Source: Alphaproteobacteria bacterium MarineAlpha10_Bin2 (GTDB taxonomy: Bacteria; Pseudomonadota; Alphaproteobacteria; UBA828). Taken from it: a stretch of DNA of 18,998 nucleotides. Shown here piece by piece: positions 1 through 7,240 of this stretch. The stretch spans positions 1 through 18,998 of the forward strand of contig PTKB01000017.1 in NCBI GenBank assembly GCA_002937555.1. Reading direction: 5' to 3'. Both the position numbers and the translations under genes were made by a program. Position 1 is the first letter of the stretch. Each line of letters opens with the position of its first letter. The notes below the pieces were generated by a model, which worked only from the letters and a program-made list of their open reading frames with translations, was not told the origin of the DNA and made no database searches.

Positions 1-1
1 G

Positions 2-1216
2 AACTCGATCAGTCTCGATATGGGCGGCACCAGCACCGACGTATCTTTGTGCGACCGCGGCAACTTACGGATCACCACCGATTGGTACATCGAATATGGA
101 TATCCCATCTGCTTTCCCAGCATCGAGGTCCTGACAATTGGCGCCGGCGGCGGTTCGCTGGCCTGGATCGACGACGCGCATTCGCTTCGCAACGGGCCGC
201 AATCCGCGGGTTCCACACCGGGGCCGGCCTGTTATGGGCGGGGCGGCGTCGAACCGACCAACTGTGATGCCAACGTGGTCCTCGGGCGCCTCAGCGACCG
301 GCTCGCCGGCGGCGCGGTCAAGCTCGACAAATCCCTCTCCGCCGAAGCTATCAACCGCGTCGTCGCCGAACCGCTTGGCCTTTCGCTCCAGGAAGCGGCA
401 GCCGCCATTTTGAAAGTCGCCAACGCCAACATGGCCGATGCGGTGCGGCTGGTGTCGATCCGGCGCGGCTACGATCCGCGTGATTTCGCCTTGGTAACAT
501 TCGGCGGCGCCGGCCCGCTTCATGGCGTCGCGTTGGCGCGCGATCTCTCCATCCCGACTGTATTGGTGCCGCCGGCGCCGGGTGTGACGTCGGCGCTGGG
601 CTGTCTTTTGGTGGATATCAAGCATGATATTTCGCGCATGTATCTGAGCGCGCTCGAAGACGTGGAACCGGCCGATGTCGATACCGCGTTCCAGGAATTG
701 GAGGAAGAAGGCCGCGGGCACCTTTCGCATGAAGGTGTGACGAAAGACCGCATGTCGTTCCAACGCCACATCGACATGCGCTATCTCGGGCAGTGGCGCG
801 CCATGTCGATCGATGTCGGGACGAATATCACTTCGCTCGATGCTGCCGTCGCGCAGTTTCACGAGGAGCATGGCCGCGAGCATAATTATTCCCGACCCGA
901 CGCACCGGTTGAGATTTACCGGCTCACGGTCACGGCGACCGGCGAAACACCCAAAGCCGAATTCGCGGAGCATGAGCGCGATCTCTCGCCCCCAGAACCG
1001 GTCGGAGAACGCGATGTGGTGTTCGACGAAGAGCCAAAGGCGATCATGACCCCCGTTTATGATCGTGATAAGCTGAAGGCAGGAGCGGTCGTGGCGGGTC
1101 CGGCGATTATCGAACAACTCGATTCGACCATTCTCGTTCCGCCCGGCTATAAGGCGGACGTCATCCCGTCACTGACCATCGTTATAGACGTGCCGCTGGT
1201 GCATGGCAGAAGTTGA
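2..1216 (+). CDS. Hydantoinase/oxoprolinase A-type subunit (HyuA), C-terminal part, 5' end outside window
   Basis: The frame is open from base 2, so the start lies upstream and 404 residues are visible. HyuA-family proteins are usually near 690 residues, so roughly the C-terminal 60% is here. The fragment opens with the ASKHA-type phosphate-binding motif DMGGTSTDV (residues 6-14). It continues with IGAGGGSLAWID (46-57), a glycine/proline loop ending CYGRGG (77-82), and VTFGGAGPLHG near 165-175, all typical of N-methylhydantoinase A, 5-oxoprolinase and acetone carboxylase beta subunits. Proteins of this family use ATP to activate the substrate for hydrolysis or carboxylation together with a HyuB partner, and that partner follows directly. 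The substrate cannot be told from sequence. The stop lies just before the HyuB start (or overlaps it by 14 nt if the upstream ATG is used), indicating one transcript. Family call is firm; specific reaction unknown. Confidence 0.93.
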   Translation, partial: NSISLDMGGTSTDVSLCDRGNLRITTDWYIEYGYPICFPSIEVLTIGAGGGSLAWIDDAHSLRNGPQSAGSTPGPACYGRGGVEPTNCDANVVLGRLSDRLAGGAVKLDKSLSAEAINRVVAEPLGLSLQEAAAAILKVANANMADAVRLVSIRRGYDPRDFALVTFGGAGPLHGVALARDLSIPTVLVPPAPGVTSALGCLLVDIKHDISRMYLSALEDVEPADVDTAFQELEEEGRGHLSHEGVTKDRMSFQRHIDMRYLGQWRAMSIDVGTNITSLDAAVAQFHEEHGREHNYSRPDAPVEIYRLTVTATGETPKAEFAEHERDLSPPEPVGERDVVFDEEPKAIMTPVYDRDKLKAGAVVAGPAIIEQLDSTILVPPGYKADVIPSLTIVIDVPLVHGRS

Positions 1217-1229
1217 GGAGAACAGGACC

Positions 1230-3245
1230 GTGAGCGCAAACAAGGATGGCTACACACTCGATCCGGTTACCTTCGAGGTGTTGAAGAACGCCTACGTCAA
1301 CATCGTCGATCAAATGGCAGAGCAGATCTTCCGGACCTGCTATTCCTTCGTCATCTGGTCGCGCGATTTCTCGTCGGCGATCTGCGACACCGAAGGCAAT
1401 ACCGTCATGCAGGGCAGCGGCGACATCGCCGCCCATGTCGGCACCCTGCATTACACCGCGCAAGCCGTCATCAACAAGTTCGGCGACGACATTCACCCGG
1501 GCGATACGTTTGTCGTCAACGATGTCTATCAGGGCGGCACGCATTTCAACGATACCCGCATCGTGCGCCCGATTTTTTACCACGACATTCACCTCGGCTT
1601 TGCCCAGGCCAATGGCCATTGGGCCGATGTCGGCGGCGCCGTGCCGGGCTCGTTCAACGTGAATGCGCTCGATCACATGGCCGAGGGCCTGCGCATCACG
1701 CCTGTCCGCGTGTTTAGCAAGGGCGTCTATTTATCCGACGTCGCCGAGCTCATCGCCAACAACACGCGCGCGCCCGACGACATCATCGGCGATCTGCAGG
1801 CGCAGGCGGAGGCCTGCAATCTGGCGGAAAGGGAGATATGCCGCCTGTGCGATAAATATGGCGTCGACGTCATCCAAACGTCCTTCGCCGAGGTGCAGGA
1901 CTATGTCGAGACGCTAACGCGGCGGAAAATCGAGCAACTGCCCGACGGCGTGTGGGAGACCGAGGATTATATCGATGTCGATCCGGCGCTGGGCGAAGGC
2001 CTGATCCCGATCCGCATGAAAATGACGATCGACGGCGACAGCGTCCATTATGATCTCTCGGACTCGCACCCGAATACGATCTCCACCTTCCTCAATTGCT
2101 GCTATGGCGGCGCCTTTGCCGCGATTGTCGCCGGCACCAAGATGCAGTCGCCCGAAATTCCGCTCAATTCCGGCTTCTACCGGGTGGTGACGGTCGAACT
2201 CGGGCCAAAGGGATCGGTGGTCAATGCGGATTGGCCGACGCCCGTCGCCGGCTTTTGTTCCGGACCCTTCGAAAAGATCATGAATTCGGTGTTCGAACTT
2301 TGGGCGGAAATACTGCCCGAGCGCGCCATGGCATGTACCTTCAATCTGGAATATCTCTTGATCGGCGGGCGCGACGGCCGCAAGGAAGGCCGGCCATATT
2401 TCATGTGGTACGACTGGATGGTCGGCGGTTGGGGCGCGCGCAACGGGCGTGACGGCTGGGCCGCATCGGGACCGGTGTTCGGCGTTCAACTCGGCACCCA
2501 GCCATTCGAGGGTCAGGAACGTCTGGCCCCCGTGGTCACCACCGAACATGAGCTCATCGTGGATTCCGGCGGTCCCGGCGCATCGCGCGGCGGCATGGGC
2601 GTCGAGAAGGGTGTGACGCTGACCAAGGCGGAACGCACTGTTGTGTCTTATTGCTGTGATCGCGAACGCTCGGTCACCTGGGGGCTTTGGGGCGGCCTGC
2701 CCTCGATCCCGCACGGTGTGTGGGTCAACCCGGGAACCCAGGGCGAGCGTTATCTCGGCTCGCTGTTTTCCGGTGTCCCGGTCGAGTCCGGCGACGTTCT
2801 GACGCGGCCCTCGGCCGGCGGCGGCGGATTGGGCGACCCGCTCGAGCGCGATATCCAAATGGTCTGCGATGATGTGAGGGAAGGCTACGTATCTATCGCG
2901 CGGGCGGAAACGGACTATGGCGTTATCGTCCGCGAAGTGGATGCGGATATGGCGGAGTATGAGGTCGATCAAGCCGCGACCGACGTCAAGCGCAGCTACA
3001 TCCGTGAGAACCGCCACGCCTGGCTGGACGAAGATGGCGAATTAATTGCCGCCAAATATCGATCCAAGGAACTCGACAAGTTCGATTTAGTCCGCCAGTA
3101 CGGCGTTATTGTCGATTGGGGCTCGGGCGAACTGCTGCCCAAGACGACGGCGCAGTTCCGGGCAATGCTTAAGCGCCGTACGGCCGCACACTGGCAAACG
3201 CCCGGTCACGCAAAGAACGAGACGCCGACTTTACGCGTGGCGTAA
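1230..3245 (+). CDS. Hydantoinase B / acetone carboxylase alpha-type subunit (HyuB)
   Basis: This is the partner subunit of the upstream HyuA-type protein. I chose the GTG at 1230 (671 aa) because GAGGAG at 1215-1220 sits 9 nt before it; an in-frame ATG at 1203 would give 680 aa and overlap hyuA by 14 nt. The N-terminus (DPVTFEVLKNAY, residues 11-22) is the family's standard opening. Conserved blocks include GDTFVVNDVYQGGTHFND (91-108) and NGHWADVGG (128-136), whose His and Asp pairs (H105/D108, H130/D133) match likely metal or catalytic positions of the family. SGGPGASRGGMG (446-457) and GGGGLGDP (530-537) follow. About 130 residues extend beyond that last motif, making it longer than typical HyuB (about 520-590 aa) and closer to carboxylase-type alpha subunits. 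Whether the complex hydrolyses a cyclic amide or carboxylates a ketone cannot be decided here. Confidence 0.93.
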   Translation: MSANKDGYTLDPVTFEVLKNAYVNIVDQMAEQIFRTCYSFVIWSRDFSSAICDTEGNTVMQGSGDIAAHVGTLHYTAQAVINKFGDDIHPGDTFVVNDVYQGGTHFNDTRIVRPIFYHDIHLGFAQANGHWADVGGAVPGSFNVNALDHMAEGLRITPVRVFSKGVYLSDVAELIANNTRAPDDIIGDLQAQAEACNLAEREICRLCDKYGVDVIQTSFAEVQDYVETLTRRKIEQLPDGVWETEDYIDVDPALGEGLIPIRMKMTIDGDSVHYDLSDSHPNTISTFLNCCYGGAFAAIVAGTKMQSPEIPLNSGFYRVVTVELGPKGSVVNADWPTPVAGFCSGPFEKIMNSVFELWAEILPERAMACTFNLEYLLIGGRDGRKEGRPYFMWYDWMVGGWGARNGRDGWAASGPVFGVQLGTQPFEGQERLAPVVTTEHELIVDSGGPGASRGGMGVEKGVTLTKAERTVVSYCCDRERSVTWGLWGGLPSIPHGVWVNPGTQGERYLGSLFSGVPVESGDVLTRPSAGGGGLGDPLERDIQMVCDDVREGYVSIARAETDYGVIVREVDADMAEYEVDQAATDVKRSYIRENRHAWLDEDGELIAAKYRSKELDKFDLVRQYGVIVDWGSGELLPKTTAQFRAMLKRRTAAHWQTPGHAKNETPTLRVA

Positions 3246-3314
3246 CGCCTCATTGGCATCTACAAATTCATTGCCGACGCGGTGACCGATCAGTTTGAAG
3301 CGGAGTCAATTTCT

Positions 3315-3337
3315 GGCTGGCATTGACAGCCGTTTTT
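3315..3337 (+). terminator. Candidate Rho-independent terminator after hyuAB
   Basis: GGCTG (3315-3319) and CAGCC (3327-3331) form a 5-bp GC-rich stem with a 7-nt loop, followed one base later by TTTTT (3333-3337). It starts 70 nt downstream of the HyuB stop and on the correct strand. The stem is short, so the call is moderate. Confidence 0.45.
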
Positions 3338-3419
3338 GACCCAAAGGCAACATACCACACAGCGCTCGAACAGCCTGGGGGCCGTGCCGATAATCATGGT
3401 CCGCTAAATCGCAATCGCT

Positions 3420-3854
3420 TCAGCTCTCGTTTGCGAAAAGGGTCATTGCCGCGCCCATCAGTTTCATAAATTCCACATCCTTGTTCGGGGTGTGGGTGAT
3501 AATTTGCACGTGGTTCCGCAATAATTGATCCATCGGCATTTCGCCGTCCGCTGCCGCCATCATCGGCTCGTACGATGACGTCATGACGACGTCGGGTGAC
3601 TTGGCCGAAGCGTATCGCATCTCGACCGATCCATCACCGACATCGAGCGTAAAGTGCTCACCATCCACAATGATTTCGGCCTCAAACCGCACGTCCGGCG
3701 TCACGACGCGCCGCATTGCCGTACGCATGCTCAGCACGATCGTTCTCAGGTTTCCGGGCCGGCGTGGCTCCTCGGCCGGCTGAAATCGGCCGCCAAACAT
3801 GGCCAGTTCAAACAGCAGATTATCTTGTCCTGCCCCCTTATAACTGAGCCACAT
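3420..3854 (-). pseudogene. Truncated HxlR-family regulator: SCP2-like C-terminal part only
   Basis: The open frame gives 144 aa. Only the part after the first dozen residues looks like protein of a known type. From LLFELAMFGGRF onward it resembles the end of the HxlR winged helix plus the SCP2-like tail found on many proteobacterial HxlR-type regulators, including a beta-rich stretch (FEAEIIVDGEHFTLDVGDG) and a helical end. The winged-helix DNA-binding domain, about 90 residues, is missing. The apparent start ATG (3854) and the first ten codons lie inside the perfect inverted repeat at 3826-3904, so they come from the inserted element, not the original gene. The sequence to the right carries no recognisable N-terminal half. 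I infer a regulator cut at its 5' side by the element. Expression as a free SCP2-like protein cannot be excluded, because the remaining frame is intact. Confidence 0.6.
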
Positions 3855-3904
3855 CTTCGTAGAAGATCACGAATTATGTGGCTCAGTTATAAGGGGGCAG
3901 GACA
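3826..3904. repeat. 79-bp element with perfect 29-bp terminal inverted repeats
   Basis: Bases 3826-3854 and 3876-3904 are exact reverse complements over 29 nt. They begin TGTCCTGCCCCC and end GGGGGCAGGACA, so the unit has TG...CA termini like many insertion sequences. The 21-nt centre contains a smaller palindrome (ATCTTC-GTA-GAAGAT, 3853-3867, which reaches two bases into the left arm). No transposase and no flanking direct repeat are visible: TATCT lies on the left and GAATT on the right. It is best read as an internally deleted IS or minimal MITE-like remnant; a long RNA hairpin is the alternative. Confidence 0.75.
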
Positions 3905-3991
3905 GAATTGGATTTGGGGTTGCCTCGGCATTCTCAGGTTTGGGGCGGATTTCGTCCTACTCTAGAGACATCGCCGATTTTATGGGAGATT

Positions 3992-4009
3992 AGAAAGGGG
4001 GCGACCCTG
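3992..4009. repeat. Imperfect IS-end-like sequence near the 79-bp element
   Basis: The run AAGGGGGC at 3995-4002 also occurs in the right arm of the 79-bp element. Read on the minus strand, the sequence GGTCGCCCCCTTTCTAA resembles that element's outer end with scattered mismatches. It may be the outer end of a second, decayed element filling 3905-4009. The similarity is short and could be chance. Confidence 0.25.
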
Positions 4010-4096
4010 CTTCGAGGGAATCATATTAGCCGATAATCGTGGGAAGTTGTTGAAAGCTCTTTACCAAATGCTGATTCGCCAGACGAAAACGGCGCC

Positions 4097-4783
4097 ATGA
4101 GATTCATTGCGCGCGCCTGGCTGTCTTTGGCGCTGATTTTGGCGCTGGTGGCTGGGAGCGCGCCGGCATGGGCGGATTTCGCCGCCGGGAGGGCAGCGTA
4201 CGAGCAGGGCGATTTCCGCGCCGCGCGCGAGCAATGGCAGGCGCTGGCCGAGGCTGGTGATGCCACCGCGCAGGCAGCGCTCGGCAGCCTTTATATTCAC
4301 GGCGAGGGCGTGCCGGTCGATTATCGCGAGGCGCTCAAATGGACCCGTCTCGCGGCTGAGCAGGGCGATTTGACGGGCCAGTTCAACATGGGTTCGATCC
4401 ATGCTGGCGGACTCGGCGTTGAGAAGGATTTTGGCGAGGCGGCGCGCTGGTTTCATCTTGCCGCCGAACAATATGACGCGATGAGCCGCTTCAATTTGGC
4501 CATTCTCTATTCGCGCGGCCTCGGGGTCGCACGCAACGACGCCGAGGCCGTCTATATGTACAACACCGCCGCGGTCATCGCCGGCACGCCGGAAATCGGC
4601 CTGCACGATCTCGCCGGAGAAGCGGAACGCATGGCCCTCAACTTGATGATGACCATGGATCAGCAGACGATCCGCGAAGCCCATGCGCGCTCGAAGGATT
4701 TCGAGGCGCGCTACTTAAAGCACTATTTAAAGGGCTATTTCGAGCGCAAACGCAGCGGCGAAGAGGCCCAGCAGGAGCCTTGA
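4097..4783 (+). CDS. Exported Sel1-like (TPR-type) repeat protein
   Basis: The protein has 228 aa. Residues 1-26 form a signal peptide with two early Arg, a hydrophobic core LALILALVAG and a probable signal peptidase I site after APAWA, so the mature protein should be periplasmic. At least three Sel1-type helical repeats follow, at about residues 53-89, 90-125 and 126-160. Each carries the G-x-G-V pattern (GEGVPVDYREALKW, GLGVEKDFGEAARW, GLGVARNDAEAVYM). The C-terminus (about 170-228) is helical and charged. Sel1 repeats are protein-binding scaffolds; no catalytic motif is seen and the partner is unknown. No good Shine-Dalgarno precedes the ATG. The gene lies 182 nt upstream of gcrA on the same strand, and that gap carries its own candidate promoter, so co-transcription is not assumed. 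Confidence 0.85.
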   Translation: MRFIARAWLSLALILALVAGSAPAWADFAAGRAAYEQGDFRAAREQWQALAEAGDATAQAALGSLYIHGEGVPVDYREALKWTRLAAEQGDLTGQFNMGSIHAGGLGVEKDFGEAARWFHLAAEQYDAMSRFNLAILYSRGLGVARNDAEAVYMYNTAAVIAGTPEIGLHDLAGEAERMALNLMMTMDQQTIREAHARSKDFEARYLKHYLKGYFERKRSGEEAQQEP

Positions 4784-4842
4784 ATCCGAAAACATTCCCG
4801 CCACGGATACACCATATCTTGTGGGTGGCTCGATAAATTTAC

Positions 4843-4870
4843 TTGCTATTAGCGTGTCACCCGCTATTTT
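4843..4870 (+). promoter_or_regulatory. Candidate promoter upstream of gcrA
   Basis: TTGCTA (4843-4848) and TATTTT (4865-4870) are separated by 16 bp in the gap before gcrA, a fair match to a sigma-70-type promoter. Transcription would begin near 4877, leaving a leader of about 90 nt that contains the ACATGTAGGG direct repeats. This rests on sequence likeness only. Confidence 0.3.
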
Positions 4871-4894
4871 GGGGGCGTAGCGGCCCACCCCACA

Positions 4895-4919
4895 ACATGT
4901 AGGGCTACCACATGTAGGG
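4895..4919 (+). repeat. Direct repeat ACATGTAGGG x2 in the gcrA leader
   Basis: Two exact copies of ACATGTAGGG lie at 4895-4904 and 4910-4919, 15 bp apart start to start. Each contains the palindrome ACATGT. They lie 47-71 nt before the chosen GcrA start, so they could be an operator or part of an RNA structure. No known binding motif was recognised. Confidence 0.45.
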
Positions 4920-4965
4920 GAAGGAATGCACGGTATTGAGCCAAATTCAGGCGGGGAACAGGATC

Positions 4966-5421
4966 ATGTCAACTTGGACACCGGAACGCATCGCCGAAGT
5001 CACCCGCTTGTGGAGTGAAGGTCTGACCACGGCGGAAATTGGTAAAATGGTCGGGGTAACCAAGAACGCCGTCGTCGGCAAGGCGCATCGCCTTGGATTG
5101 CCGCCGCGCCCATCGCCGATCCGGCGCAAGGGCGGCGGTGGTGGCGCTGGCGCGACGATGCCGAGGACGGTGGCGAAGGCGCCGGTCAAACCGATGCGCC
5201 AGATTGCCCTCAGTACTTCCGGCGCCTGTTGCAAATGGCCGTTCGGTCATTCCGGCGAAGCGGATTTCCGCTTTTGCGGCAGCCCGGCGCTGGCCAACAA
5301 GCCCTATTGCCCTGAGCATTATCAGATGGCCTATTTGCCGGCGCGGGCCAAAGGCGAGTCCAAGGTTGTGCGCGTCGAGCGCCCGGCTGCAAGCGTCCGA
5401 CGCTCCGCCTCGGCGGCATAG
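4966..5421 (+). CDS. gcrA: GcrA family cell-cycle regulator
   Basis: The protein is 151 aa from ATG 4966. GcrA proteins characteristically begin with the tryptophan-containing helix seen here (MSTWTPERIAEVTRLW), and GGGGA at 4953-4957 gives a plausible ribosome site. An in-frame TTG at 4936 would add ten atypical residues. Residues 1-45 are the SANT/Myb-like DNA-binding helices, ending TKNAVVGKAHRLGLPPR. A Gly/Pro-rich linker follows. The C-terminal region has the conserved CKWPFG (89-94), FCG (103-105) and YCPEH (114-118) blocks. In Caulobacter, GcrA binds the housekeeping sigma factor and stimulates promoters carrying CcrM-methylated GANTC sites, governing chromosome and division genes. The family is largely restricted to Alphaproteobacteria, so it is the clearest taxonomic marker here. 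The gene converges on an Mpo1-like gene downstream. Confidence 0.95.
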   Translation: MSTWTPERIAEVTRLWSEGLTTAEIGKMVGVTKNAVVGKAHRLGLPPRPSPIRRKGGGGGAGATMPRTVAKAPVKPMRQIALSTSGACCKWPFGHSGEADFRFCGSPALANKPYCPEHYQMAYLPARAKGESKVVRVERPAASVRRSASAA

Positions 5422-5459
5422 ACGCCACAGCCTGCTTCGGCGGATCCGCTCTATCTTGT

Positions 5460-5478
5460 TGAAATTACAGTAATTTCA
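5460..5478. terminator. 19-bp palindrome at the gcrA / Mpo1-like convergent junction
   Basis: TGAAATTACAGTAATTTCA is a perfect palindrome around one central base. It lies between two convergent genes and overlaps the stop codon of the minus-strand gene. It could act as a weak bidirectional terminator hairpin, but the stem is AT-rich. A protein-binding operator is the alternative. Confidence 0.3.
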
Positions 5479-5835
5479 CTGGCTAGAATCGGGCCCGGCC
5501 GATGCTTCTCCAATGCGGCGTGCGGCGTGGCTGTCCATTCGCCCGAGCCACATCATGCCATACATATGAAAATCGCCGATCAGGCTAAAGACAGGGTAGG
5601 TGAAGGTTGCCGGGCGGTTATTTTCAACGAAGAAATGGCCGACCCAGGCGAAGAAATAGCCGCTGAAAGGCGCCGCCAAAAGCAGCCAGGGCTGCGGCAT
5701 CGCGGCTGCTAGGGCGATCAAGGCGAGCGTTCCCGATGTTCCGATGAAATGCAGGCGTCGCGTCGCCGGCCGGCTATGTTGCGAGACATAGAACGGCCAA
5801 AATTCGCGGTAGCTTGTGATGCGTTGCCCGGCCAT
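5476..5835 (-). CDS. Mpo1-like / DUF962 membrane protein
   Basis: The protein is 119 aa, typical for short bacterial members of the DUF962 (YGL010w/Mpo1) family. The N-terminus has the family pattern FYVSQHSRPATRRLHFIGT, with H20 and H29. Two hydrophobic segments follow, at about 32-47 and 49-66. The second conserved block, GHFFVENNRPATF, has H67, followed by GDFHMYGMM with H90. In yeast, Mpo1 is an iron-dependent dioxygenase that shortens 2-hydroxy fatty acids by alpha-oxidation, and these histidines are the expected metal ligands. Activity in bacteria is inferred from the family only. The gene stands alone on the minus strand, convergent with gcrA and divergent from the thioredoxin-fold gene, sharing a 107-bp upstream region with it. 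Confidence 0.85.
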   Translation of the reverse strand: MAGQRITSYREFWPFYVSQHSRPATRRLHFIGTSGTLALIALAAAMPQPWLLLAAPFSGYFFAWVGHFFVENNRPATFTYPVFSLIGDFHMYGMMWLGRMDSHAARRIGEASAGPDSSQ

Positions 5836-5895
5836 GCCGCACTGCTAACTTTCTGTCTTACTCAAGGCGGAGGTGGCGAAGCGCCCCACTTTGCC

Positions 5896-5901
5896 TATAA
5901 T
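5896..5901 (+). promoter_or_regulatory. Candidate -10 element before the thioredoxin-fold gene
   Basis: An exact TATAAT lies 41 nt upstream of the ATG at 5943, within the divergent intergenic region. No convincing -35 hexamer sits 16-18 bp before it, so it remains a weak candidate. Confidence 0.25.
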
Positions 5902-5942
5902 GCTCAAAATTTTCCTTAATATAGACCATAGCGGAGCATTCC

Positions 5943-6500
5943 ATGGCGGCAATGACCACACCAATATGTGATTTCGGCTGGAAGGCGGTCGATTTTGAAT
6001 TGCCGGGTATCGACGGTAAGAATTATCGCCTCGCGGATGTGAGCGGCGCAAACGGGACGCTGGTGATGTTCCTGTGCAATCACTGCCCGTTCGTGAAGGC
6101 GGTGATCGACCGCATCGTGCGCGATGTCTCCGAGCTTGCCGGGCACGGCATCGGCGCCGTCGCCATTATGCCCAACGACGTGTTGAGTCACCCGGCGGAT
6201 TCCTTCGACAATATGAAGCTGTTCGCGGACGCGCATGGCTTTATGTTTCCCTATGTGATCGATGAAAGCCAGTCAGTCGCGCGCGCCTACGATGCGGTGT
6301 GCACGCCTGATTTCTTCGGTTTCGACGCTTCACTTGGCCTGCAATACCGTGGCCGGCTGGATGAATCGCGCCTCGATCCGGTGCCCGGCGCCACCCGTGA
6401 GCTGTTCGAAGCGATGAAAAAAGTGGCCGAAAGCGGGGCGGGCCCGAAGCAGCAGTTGCCGAGCATGGGATGTTCCATTAAATGGCGGGACGCCGCCTAG
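5943..6500 (+). CDS. Thioredoxin-fold (AhpC/TSA-redoxin type) protein
   Basis: The protein has 185 aa. GGAG at 5933-5936, 6 nt before the ATG, supports the start. Residues 15-45 give the peroxiredoxin/TlpA-type opening (VDFELPGIDGKNYRLADV) followed by a strand ending in the redox site CNHC (C45, C48) and PFVKAVIDR. The cis-proline loop is CTP (C120-P122) in YDAVCTPDFFGFD. The C-terminus holds another cysteine in SMGCSIKW. No signal peptide is seen, so it should be cytoplasmic. Proteins of this family are usually annotated as thioredoxin family protein, with either disulfide reductase or peroxidase roles; the substrate is not known. It is followed 45 nt later by the TPR-bamB-der genes on the same strand with no clear terminator between, so read-through is possible. 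Confidence 0.87.
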   Translation: MAAMTTPICDFGWKAVDFELPGIDGKNYRLADVSGANGTLVMFLCNHCPFVKAVIDRIVRDVSELAGHGIGAVAIMPNDVLSHPADSFDNMKLFADAHGFMFPYVIDESQSVARAYDAVCTPDFFGFDASLGLQYRGRLDESRLDPVPGATRELFEAMKKVAESGAGPKQQLPSMGCSIKWRDAA

Positions 6501-6545
6501 GCACCCGATCCGCGAGCGCCGGTAGCTGACAGAAAGAGGCAGGAC

Positions 6546-7238
6546 GTGGTCGATATTTTCCGCGAAGTCGATGAAGACATTCGCCATGAACGCTATCAAA
6601 AGCTGTGGCGGCGCTATCGCTGGTGGATTCTGGGCATCGTCGTGGCGCTGATCGTGGCGGTGGCGGCGTTCGTTTTCATCCAGGAACAGAATGAGAGCCT
6701 GCGCCGCGAGGAGGGCATCCAATTCGCCGCCGCGCTAGCGGAACTGGAGGCCGGGCGGCCGAAGAGCGCGGCGGTCGCATTCGAAGCGCTCGCGGACAAA
6801 ACTGATTCGGGCTATCTGGCATTGGCGCGTCTCAGGGCCGCGGATGCGCTGGTCCAGGCCGGCGATGTGACGGGCGCGGTGGCGCTTTACGATGAGCTGG
6901 CGGCGGACAGCCGTGCCAGTCAGCTGTATCGTGAGCTTGCGGCGCTGCTCGCCGCCGAGCGCCTGCTTGACCGCGCCTCGCCGCAAGATGTGATGCAGCG
7001 CCTGGCGGCGCTGGTGAACGGAAACGGGCCTTGGCGGCCGATGGCTGCCGAATTGACGGGTCTCGCACAAATGCGCGCCGGGCGCAGTGACGCGGCACGC
7101 GAAATCTTTGCCGCACTGCGCGACGATCCGGGCGCACCGAACGGCGTCCGCTCGCGCGCCCAGGAGTTGCTGGCAAGTCTTGGCGGGCCACTCGAGACGG
7201 CGCAGCAAGCGGCGCCGCAAGACAGCGCAGACGACTAG
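6546..7238 (+). CDS. Membrane-anchored TPR protein upstream of bamB (YfgM/TPR_21-like)
   Basis: The protein has 230 aa and starts at GTG 6546, supported by GAGG at 6536-6539. The N-terminus MVDIFREVDEDIRHE is the standard opening of this family. One membrane span follows at about 27-46 (WWILGIVVALIVAVAAF), after a basic stretch KLWRRYR, so the C-terminal part faces the periplasm. Residues 55-215 are Ala/Leu-rich helical hairpins of tetratricopeptide type. In E. coli the similar YfgM sits beside bamB and der and works with the periplasmic chaperone network at the Sec translocon. The same order here (this gene, bamB, der) supports an equivalent role in envelope protein handling. The stop is 2 nt before bamB, so translational coupling is likely. 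Confidence 0.85.
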   Translation: MVDIFREVDEDIRHERYQKLWRRYRWWILGIVVALIVAVAAFVFIQEQNESLRREEGIQFAAALAELEAGRPKSAAVAFEALADKTDSGYLALARLRAADALVQAGDVTGAVALYDELAADSRASQLYRELAALLAAERLLDRASPQDVMQRLAALVNGNGPWRPMAAELTGLAQMRAGRSDAAREIFAALRDDPGAPNGVRSRAQELLASLGGPLETAQQAAPQDSADD

Positions 7239-7240
7239 AA

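Noticed and set aside
65..1117. Long minus-strand open frame opposite hyuA
   Set aside because: It is Arg/His-rich, matches no family, and lies wholly opposite a gene with clear motifs; such antisense frames are common in GC-rich DNA.
1914..3017. Long minus-strand open frame opposite hyuB
   Set aside because: Antisense to conserved HyuB sequence and without recognisable domains.
3246..3419. Possible small gene or RNA between hyuB and the HxlR remnant
   Set aside because: Apart from the terminator-like hairpin, no coding signal or RNA fold was recognised.
4936..4965. Upstream TTG start for GcrA
   Set aside because: GcrA proteins begin at the MSTWTPERI-type helix; the extra ten residues have no family support.
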